Below are positions 58,611-64,000 of a DNA stretch of 64,000 nt, one piece after another. A program made the translations under genes and the position numbers. Each line of letters starts with the position of its first letter. Positions within the stretch are counted from its first letter, which is position 1. Below the pieces are notes generated by a model. The model was not told the origin of the DNA and did no database searches. It was given only the letters and a program-made list of their open reading frames with translations. Origin of the DNA: DDH964 sp963806685 (GTDB lineage: Bacteria; Desulfobacterota; Desulfuromonadia; Desulfuromonadales; DDH964); the NCBI GenBank assembly GCA_963806685.1, contig CAWDZB010000013.1:62001-126000 (forward strand), in the 5' to 3' direction.

Positions 58611-58698
58611 AAGGTCGGGACAAGGCTCGGATAGGCTTTTCTCGCCTCCTCCCCTGGCAGACCAAGGGATCGAACTAGGAAAAGAAAACACAGGCAGG

Positions 58699-58741
58699 CG
58701 GTTTCCGCGGATACGATTCGATCCGGGCGAGACCGCTTTTC
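58699..58741 (+). terminator. Probable terminator of gltBD
   Basis: GCGGT (58699-58703) pairs with ACCGC (58733-58737) around an inner CGGAT/ATCCG stem, followed by TTTT. It lies about 90 bp after the gltD stop. Confidence 0.55.
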
Positions 58742-58779
58742 TGTATCCCCGAGGAACAGCAGAAAGTGGATGTTTAAAC

Positions 58780-59493
58780 TCAGGTTTGGTACTGCGGAAC
58801 TGCGGGGGAGGGGACGAAGAGATAGCGGATCTCCTCCAGGGAATCCTCGATGACGATCGGGATGTTCTTGGCGAAGTAGTCGAGGAGGACCAGGGCGTTG
58901 ACCGCCGAGTCCTTTTCTGTCGCCCGGCGCAGGCGCTCGGCGAGAAAGTGATTCACGGTGTGCAGGCTGTCATAAGCGACCTTGAGACCGTCGAGGTCGA
59001 GATCCGCCGTCGCGCCGTCCCGGCGCAGGAAGTACTGGGCGAGCAGGTACATGGAGGAAGCCCGGTAGAGGGTTTCTTCGGGGCTGGCGAGGGGCAGGTG
59101 GAAACGGGCCATCGGTTTCAGAAAGGCGGTGCAGGGGCAGCCGCTGCTGGCCAGGATCAGCCCCATCAACGAACTGATTCCCCGTTGGGCGGGAATTTCG
59201 TTGCTGATGACTCGCTCCGGCGTGACGACTTCCACCGCCAGTCGTTCATGGGAGACTAGCCGGGTGCAGGACGAAACCAGCCGCACCAGGGCGACGGCAG
59301 CTGGGCAGTGGCTGTGAACCTCCGAGTCGAGGGGGCAGTTGGGGCACTGGTGGACGGTCAGGATAGTCCAGGACGGCCTGCCTGCAGGTTCGCGCTCCAC
59401 CAAATCGAGGGTGGCGGCATCGAGATGCAGGTCAAAACTTTCGCTGTGGCCGTCGGGAAAGCGAAAATGATACTCGATGGCAAAGGTCTTCAC
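58780..59493 (-). CDS. Conserved hypothetical protein, DUF6901-like
   Basis: A 237-residue soluble protein. The N-terminus is a beta-rich domain (EYHFRFPDGHSESFDLHLDA) that precedes the Cys/His group HQCPNCPLDSEVHSHCPAA (about 47-66), followed by helical segments including SSGCPCTAFLKPMARFHLPL. The Cys suggests a metal or Fe-S site. GTG 59493 with GAGGAGCC upstream is the start; the longer frame is less likely. It follows yedF with 27 bp between, probably one transcript. The DUF6901 assignment is by resemblance only. Confidence 0.6.
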   Translation of the reverse strand: MKTFAIEYHFRFPDGHSESFDLHLDAATLDLVEREPAGRPSWTILTVHQCPNCPLDSEVHSHCPAAVALVRLVSSCTRLVSHERLAVEVVTPERVISNEIPAQRGISSLMGLILASSGCPCTAFLKPMARFHLPLASPEETLYRASSMYLLAQYFLRRDGATADLDLDGLKVAYDSLHTVNHFLAERLRRATEKDSAVNALVLLDYFAKNIPIVIEDSLEEIRYLFVPSPAVPQYQT

Positions 59494-59520
59494 TCTTCCG
59501 GCTCCTCTCCCCACTTGCCG

Positions 59521-60105
59521 TCAAGGACGGATCACCCGCCCGGCCCGGCTCAGCGTCTGGGCGATGTCGAACATGTTGGTCACCCGCCCCACCGCCAGTT
59601 CCTCCTTGAGACCGAAGAAATCTAGGCACAGGCCGCAGGCGGCAATGTCGGTGCCACGGCAGGCGAGCTTATCGAGAGCCTCCAGAACCTCGGCGCCGCG
59701 GCAGGCAAGCTTGACCCCGGCGTTGACGAAAAATAGAGTGTCGGGAGCGTCGTCGAGGTCGAGCAGGGTGACCAGGAAGTTCTTCAGCAGCAGCCGGCCG
59801 AGTTCATCGTTGCCGGTACCCATGGTCTCGGCACTGACGAAGACCACCGTCGGGCCCGAGGCGGGCGGGGCGGCGCTCCCGGTCTGCGGGGCGGCGCCGG
59901 GGGTCAGCTGCAGAGCAAAGCCTCCTTCCGTTGGGGCGACGCTGACCGCGTACCCTTGGCTGGCCGCCAGGCGACCGACATTCTCGCGGGCAGCGTCGTC
60001 ACCGACCAGCACAGTCAGCTCTTGGCCCGGCGCGGCGAGGAGCACCTTGCGGGTTTCGACCACGGGGTGGGGACATTTCTGGGCGCGGCAGTCGAGAGTC
60101 TTCAT
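59521..60105 (-). CDS. yedF: Selenium-metabolism YedF-like protein
   Basis: A 194-residue two-domain protein. The N-terminal TusA/SirA-like domain (residues 1-75) has the Cys-Pro motif LDCRAQKCPHPVVETRK. The C-terminal DsrE/DsrF-like domain (about 90-194) includes VVFVSAETMGTGNDELGRLLL and ACGLCLDFFGLKEEL. This is the architecture of the YedF proteins often linked to selenium use. No selD, selA or selB lies here. Start 60105, GGAGATATAAACCG upstream. Pairs with the hypothetical at 58780. Confidence 0.87.
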   Translation of the reverse strand: MKTLDCRAQKCPHPVVETRKVLLAAPGQELTVLVGDDAARENVGRLAASQGYAVSVAPTEGGFALQLTPGAAPQTGSAAPPASGPTVVFVSAETMGTGNDELGRLLLKNFLVTLLDLDDAPDTLFFVNAGVKLACRGAEVLEALDKLACRGTDIAACGLCLDFFGLKEELAVGRVTNMFDIAQTLSRAGRVIRP

Positions 60106-60378
60106 CGGTTTATATCTCCAGGCGGGCCGGGTGGCCGTCGTAATGATTTCAACCTGAACAGTCGGGCACAGGAGATGGGCCTCCGGCATCCCGTGCCCGC
60201 CCGCTATTTTTACTCAGGAAGTAAGGATTGCAAGTAAAAACCGGTCGTGTGGTTTGCCCGGATAAATCCGGATTTTAACAATAGGTTCAAGGAATGATCG
60301 GATTTTTGTCCAAAGTGATCCGATGTGATCCGAGAGCGACGATTTAGGATTCTGACGCCCGTTTCCGCACTACGCAGT
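60106..60378. other. Gap between yedF and rlmD with a tandem GTGATCCGA
   Basis: No gene. GTGATCCGAT and GTGATCCGAG are tandem at about 60317-60336, with GATCGGATTTTTGTCC just before. These look like remnants of an element end, but no matching transposase is present. Confidence 0.35.
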
Positions 60379-61824
60379 TCAGTGCCGGGGCTTCGGCCGT
60401 TTGCCGCGCGGGTCGGGAACCAGGCGTGCCACCGATTCGATGTGACCGGTCTGCGGGAACATGTCGACCGGCTGCACCTGTTCGGTACGGTAGCCGTGGC
60501 CGGCCAACAGCTCCAGGTCGCGGGCCAAAGTCTCCGGGTTGCAGGAGACATAGACCAGCAGCCGCGGTTTGAGGCCGGCGAGGGCCTCGAGGACCGCCGG
60601 CTCGCAGCCGCCCCGCGGCGGGTTGACCACCGCGACGCTGCCGGCCGGGACCTCCAGCGCCAGGTCGTGGACCAGCTCCTCGGCCTCGCCGGCGAGGAAG
60701 CGGCAATTCTCCAGGCCGTTGAGACGGGTGTTCTCACGGGCGTTGCGGACCGCCTCCTCAACCACCTCGATGCCGATCACCCGCCCGGCGTCGCGGGCCA
60801 GGTGCAGGGCGATGCCGCCGATGCCGCAGTAGAGGTCCACGGCGCTCTCCTCGCGAGTCAGCGCCGCCCACTGCCGCACCAGGGCGTAGATGCGTGCCGC
60901 CTGCTCGTGATTGACCTGGAAGAAGGCGGTCGGGGCGATGCGCAGCCGCACCTCGCCGAGCTGGTCGAAGAGGTCGGGGGTGCCGAGCAGGCGCAGGGTA
61001 TCGCGGCCGAAGATGACGTTGCCGGAGGACGGATTGACGTTCTGCTGCACCGAGACGATCTCGGGGTGCTTGGCCTTCAGCGCTTTGGCCAGGCGCGGCA
61101 GCTGGCGGAAGTCCTTCTCGGCGGTGACGAAGGTGACCATCGCCTTGCCGGAGGCCGGGCTGATGCGCACCAGTAGGTAGCGCAGCAGGCCGCGCTGGCG
61201 TTTGGGATCCCAGACCCAGATCTGCTGGCGCTCGATCTCGCTGCGCACCGTGGCGACGATGCGGTTGATCAGCGGGTGATGCAGGGGGCAGTTGCCGATG
61301 TCGACCACTTGGTGGCTGCCGCGGCGGTAGAGACCGATCTTCACCTTTCCCCGCTCCTTGGCCAGCACCAGTTTGGCGTTGGTGCGGTAGCCGAAGGGCT
61401 GCTGCGCGCCCCACACCGGCGCCACCGGTACCCGGGCCAGGGCCTCGCGCCCGGCCAGGGCGGCGCGCACCCGCTCCTGTTTGACCTCGAGTTGGGCCGG
61501 GTAGGCGAGGGTGATCAGCGGGCAGCCGAGGCAGTCGCCGGCACAGCGGCAGGGTCCCTTGATCCGCTGCGGATGGGGGGTTAGGACCTCCCGCAGCAGG
61601 CCGACGCTGCGCCTTTGCCCCTCGTGCTCCAGCGCCGCACGCACCTTCTCCCCGGGGAAGGCGCCGGCCACCAGCAGCTCCTTGCCGCCGTGGCGGCCGA
61701 TGCCGACGCCGTCGTCATCGAGGCGGTCGATAGTCGTCTCCACTGTCGGCGGCCCCGGATTGGTGGTCTTGCGCGGCGGGCGCAGTGTGACAGCGGTTTT
61801 TTTGGGGCGCGGCGGCTGGGCCAT
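60379..61824 (-). CDS. rlmD: 23S rRNA (uracil-1939-C5)-methyltransferase
   Basis: A 481-residue TrmA/RumA-type enzyme. The N-terminal TRAM domain (TVETTIDRLDDDGVGIGRHG) is preceded by a 28-residue basic extension. The [4Fe-4S] Cys are in PCRCAGDCLGCPLI (about 92-105). SAM site: AVDLYCGIGGIALHLA; VNPPRGGCEPAVLEAL; catalytic Cys in YVSCNPETLARDL. Slightly longer than E. coli RlmD (433). RlmD rather than RlmC/TrmA is the best guess; a minor paralogue is possible. Start 61824 at the first Met before the TRAM domain. Confidence 0.85.
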   Translation of the reverse strand: MAQPPRPKKTAVTLRPPRKTTNPGPPTVETTIDRLDDDGVGIGRHGGKELLVAGAFPGEKVRAALEHEGQRRSVGLLREVLTPHPQRIKGPCRCAGDCLGCPLITLAYPAQLEVKQERVRAALAGREALARVPVAPVWGAQQPFGYRTNAKLVLAKERGKVKIGLYRRGSHQVVDIGNCPLHHPLINRIVATVRSEIERQQIWVWDPKRQRGLLRYLLVRISPASGKAMVTFVTAEKDFRQLPRLAKALKAKHPEIVSVQQNVNPSSGNVIFGRDTLRLLGTPDLFDQLGEVRLRIAPTAFFQVNHEQAARIYALVRQWAALTREESAVDLYCGIGGIALHLARDAGRVIGIEVVEEAVRNARENTRLNGLENCRFLAGEAEELVHDLALEVPAGSVAVVNPPRGGCEPAVLEALAGLKPRLLVYVSCNPETLARDLELLAGHGYRTEQVQPVDMFPQTGHIESVARLVPDPRGKRPKPRH

Positions 61825-61959
61825 GGTGAATACCTTTTTCCCTGAGGCTGAATCTGCCGTGGAACCATACTCTTTGTGGGGCGGCGCTGTCAATTGCAGC
61901 CGCGCTTGACGGCCGGGCGCGACGGCTTGTAGACTCGGCCAAGTCCTCAGCAAATGCCA

Positions 61960-62056
61960 GAAACCTGATTATCCCCAGATTACGCAGATTATCGCAGATT
62001 CCAATGCGCCGGACTTTTGCTTTAATCTGTGAAAATCTGTCAAATCTGCGGATCAA
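61960..62056. repeat. CAGATTA word repeat
   Basis: CAGATTACG, CAGATTATCG, CAGATTCC on the left and AATCTGTGA, AATCTGTCA, AATCTGCGG on the right: two sets of 9-10-bp units in opposite orientation about 45 bp apart, so the region can fold into a hairpin. It lies between rlmD and the MITE. Confidence 0.7.
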
Positions 62057-62083
62057 ATGGGTTGGTTTTCGGAAGCCTTAAAC

Positions 62084-62250
62084 GCTAGTGTCCCGTGCGG
62101 TTAGTCCGTGTAGTGAATTCTGCGGAATTTTGGTTGTTGGCAAGGCGCGCCGACGCAGGCCTAGCCTAAGCTAAGCCGAGGAGGCGCAACGTCGCCAGCG
62201 GCCAAAAGGACCAGAATTAATGGATGGAATTAACCGCACGGGACACTAGC
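62084..62250. mobile_element. MITE with 20-bp terminal inverted repeats
   Basis: GCTAGTGTCCCGTGCGGTTA at 62084-62103 and its exact complement at 62231-62250; a 167-bp element without a gene. The subterminal parts (AATTCTGCGG and AATTCTGG types) are also partly complementary. CTAG at both ends may be the duplicated target. It ends 25 bp before ispG. Confidence 0.85.
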
Positions 62251-62274
62251 CCCAATTCCTTCAAGGAGCAACCC

Positions 62275-63333
62275 ATGCCCCGCACCACCCGCCAGATCCA
62301 TATCGGGAAGGTCGCCGTCGGCGGCGGCGCACCGGTCTCGGTACAGTCGATGACCAACACCGACACCCGCGACAGCGCCGCCACCCTGGCCCAGATCGGG
62401 CGCCTGGCAGACGCCGGCTGCGAGATCGTGCGCTGCGCCGTCCCCGACGCCGCGGCCGCGGTGTCGCTGCAGGCGATCTGTGCCGCCAGCCCGCTGCCGG
62501 TGATCGCCGATATTCACTTCGACTACCAGCTGGCCCTGAAGTCCCTTGCGGCCGGAGTCGCCGGACTTCGTCTCAACCCCGGCAACATCGGGGAGCGCTG
62601 GAAGGTCGAAGAAGTGGTCAGGGCCTGCGCCGAACGGGCCGTGCCGATCCGCATCGGCGTCAATGGCGGCAGCCTGGAGAAGGAGCTTCTGGCGAAATAC
62701 GGCCACCCGACCGCCCAGGCGATGGCCGAGAGCGCACTGGGCCACATCCGTATCCTCGAGGAGCTCGGCTACGACCAGATCAAGGTCAGCCTCAAGACCT
62801 CGGACATCCGCCGCACGGTGGAAGCCTACCGGCTCCTCGCCAAGGAGGTCGACTACCCGCTGCATATCGGGATCACCGAGGCCGGCACCACCTGGAGCGG
62901 CACCATCAAGAGCGCCGTGGGGCTCGGCACCCTGCTCTACGAGGGCCTCGGCGACACCCTGCGGGTTTCGCTCACCGGCGACCCGGTGGAAGAGGTGCGG
63001 GTCGGCTGGGAAATCCTCAAGTCCCTGGAGCTGCGCGAGCGGGGGCCGGTCTTCGTCAGCTGCCCGACCTGCGGCCGCTGCCAGGTCGACCTGATCCCGG
63101 TCGCCGAGGAGGTGGAGCGGCGCCTCCACGACCTGCCGAAGAAGATCACCGTGGCAGTGATGGGCTGCGTCGTCAACGGGCCCGGGGAGGCCCGGGAGGC
63201 CGACGTCGGCATCGCCGGCGGCAAGGGGCAGGGGCTGCTGTTCCGCAAGGGGGAGGTGGTGCGCAGGGTGCCGGAGAGTCAGATGGTCGAAGCACTGGTC
63301 GAAGAGGCGTGGCGGCTGGCGGCGGAGGAGTGA
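62275..63333 (+). CDS. ispG: 4-hydroxy-3-methylbut-2-enyl diphosphate synthase
   Basis: Penultimate enzyme of the MEP isoprenoid pathway, reducing MEcPP to HMBPP. A 352-residue two-domain form: TIM barrel (PVSVQSMTNTDTRD, ADIHFDYQLALKSLAAG, GLRLNPGNIGE, RIGVNGGSLEKELL, HIGITEAGT) and a C-terminal [4Fe-4S] domain with SCPTCGRCQVDL and VMGCVVNGPGEAREADVGIAGG. Cys and Glu ligands are all present. Start ATG 62275 with AAGGAGCAACCC. A MITE sits directly upstream, so its promoter may lie in or beyond the MITE. Confidence 0.96.
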   Translation: MPRTTRQIHIGKVAVGGGAPVSVQSMTNTDTRDSAATLAQIGRLADAGCEIVRCAVPDAAAAVSLQAICAASPLPVIADIHFDYQLALKSLAAGVAGLRLNPGNIGERWKVEEVVRACAERAVPIRIGVNGGSLEKELLAKYGHPTAQAMAESALGHIRILEELGYDQIKVSLKTSDIRRTVEAYRLLAKEVDYPLHIGITEAGTTWSGTIKSAVGLGTLLYEGLGDTLRVSLTGDPVEEVRVGWEILKSLELRERGPVFVSCPTCGRCQVDLIPVAEEVERRLHDLPKKITVAVMGCVVNGPGEAREADVGIAGGKGQGLLFRKGEVVRRVPESQMVEALVEEAWRLAAEE

Positions 63334-63437
63334 GGTCAGAAAAGACGCGGGGGCCGGTACCGACGTGTTCCGACAGAGAATCGGATAATTCTCAAGGTTT
63401 TGGAGGTCTTGAAAGAATTTGCCCCGCCGGTTTCAAG

Positions 63438-63467
63438 TTGACATGATCCTTGGGCAGGATGTAGAAG
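63438..63467 (+). promoter_or_regulatory. Possible sigma70 promoter before the last gene
   Basis: TTGACA at 63438-63443 and TAGAAG at 63462-63467 are 18 bp apart. The gene begins about 150 bp later, so other promoters are possible. Confidence 0.35.
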
Positions 63468-63615
63468 GAAGAGTCGACCAGTATCAAGTTTCAAATCGGT
63501 GGTAGGGGCATCCCGGGCGCTGTTGGCGCCAGGCTGTTTTTGAGAGCTCCTGTTCCTCGACCTGCCGGACCTGGCTGGTCTGTGGTAAAGTTGCAAAGAC
63601 TGCGGGGGGATATCC

Positions 63616-64000
63616 ATGAACGATGCGAGGCCGATAAACAGGACCGAGGAGGAGGGCCGACCCGGCAAGGAAGAAATTGCCTCGGCCGCCGAGTTCCTGC
63701 AGGCGATGCTGAAAACCTCGAAGGCCTTCCGGATCTATTCGCCCAACAGCCCCCTTCGACAGAAATTCATCGACGAATCGACCGAAAAGGCGATTGCCCA
63801 CCTGGACCGCTACGAGCAGTGCCAGTTCGAGGTGGACCAGTTCTCGGTTTTTTACCGAGGGGCCAGGATCTTGGATAGCCGCGATGCCAAGGAGAACATC
63901 GCTTTCCGGATGTACTCGGATGGCATCCGCTCCTTCCATTTCAGCGAGGGGATCCGCTCCCAGGAAATCTGCGATTTCCTGGAAATTGTCGGCCAGGACC
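63616..64000 (+). CDS. Conserved protein, N-terminal part only
   Basis: The first 128 residues of a longer gene, cut off by the window end. A charged N-terminus (MNDARPINRTEEEGRPGKEE) is followed by a helical segment (FLQAMLKTSKAFRIYSPNSP, KAIAHLDRYEQCQFEVDQFS) and a beta/alpha part (YRGARILDSRDAKENIAFRMY). No signal peptide. No family can be named from this piece. The ATG with GGGGGGATATCC upstream is a good start. Confidence 0.7.
   Translation, partial: MNDARPINRTEEEGRPGKEEIASAAEFLQAMLKTSKAFRIYSPNSPLRQKFIDESTEKAIAHLDRYEQCQFEVDQFSVFYRGARILDSRDAKENIAFRMYSDGIRSFHFSEGIRSQEICDFLEIVGQD

Noticed and set aside
1..64000. CRISPR arrays, tRNA and rRNA genes
   Set aside because: No regularly spaced identical repeats; no cloverleaf with a proper T-loop; no rRNA signature. 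The tandem words in gaps are too short and degenerate to be CRISPR repeats.

Overview
The window is a G+C-rich chromosomal segment of an anaerobic bacterium, most likely a Desulfuromonadota (Geobacter/Desulfuromonas/Pelobacter-like) organism. That placement is an inference from gene content: a complete hdrCBA-flxDCBA electron-transfer operon, a YedF selenium-associated protein, an HD-GYP sensor, an orphan TRAP binding lipoprotein, B12-dependent ethanolamine ammonia-lyase and several small conserved hypotheticals. No rRNA, tRNA or CRISPR array was found.

Layout. 1-4.8 kb: pentose-phosphate operon rpiB (5' cut off)-HAD phosphatase-gnd-zwf-pgl, with overlapping ends and a good terminator. 4.9-6.4 kb: two small hypotheticals and a lipoprotein hydrolase broken by a frameshift. 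6.6-11.1 kb: MacAB-type export system (adaptor, ATPase, two FtsX-like permeases). 11.1-15.3 kb: a dispersed repeat, a small ABM-like protein, a secreted transglutaminase-like protein, a DUF3592 membrane protein, a TruC-like pseudouridine synthase gene with two compensating frameshifts, and a hemolysin III homologue. 15.3-19.1 kb: a long non-coding stretch followed by an A+T-rich island of small cassette-like genes (HEPN-like, secreted unknown, conserved unknown, SnoaL-like) with attC-like hairpins and a duplicated non-coding block. 19.1-24.4 kb: periplasmic binding protein, an isolated MftD-like flavoenzyme, a membrane protein, eutBC. 24.4-28.6 kb: mobile-element pile-up: an IS1111-type element inside a hairpin-bounded repeat, then an IS481-family element nested in an IS1595-family element, both with visible target duplications. 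28.6-36 kb (minus strand): hdrCBA-flxDCBA. 36.6-37.7 kb: IS30 element. 37.9-42.7 kb: MOT1-type molybdate permease, DUF3303-like protein, TRAP DctP, DUF3014 protein, ferritin-like protein, small hypothetical. 42.8-50.9 kb: two exported hydrolases, thiM, an 1153-residue PAS/GAF/HD-GYP receptor, a monofunctional transglycosylase. 50.9-58.6 kb: hypothetical, outer-membrane beta-barrel, gltB and gltD. 58.8-64 kb: hypothetical and yedF, rlmD, repeats and a MITE, ispG, and the start of a further gene cut off by the window.

Functionally most of the window is housekeeping: NAD(P)H supply (oxidative pentose phosphate), ammonium assimilation (GltBD), isoprenoid synthesis (IspG), rRNA and tRNA modification (RlmD, TruC), and flavin/Fe-S electron routing (Flx-Hdr). 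The unusual signal is in the non-coding DNA. Several gaps contain degenerate arrays with strict 7-bp phasing. Others hold hairpin-bounded dispersed elements, a MITE beside ispG, an attC-like island, and a leader motif shared between the MOT1 gene and a possible small RNA. Three single-base frameshifts in two otherwise good genes could be real decay or base-calling errors.
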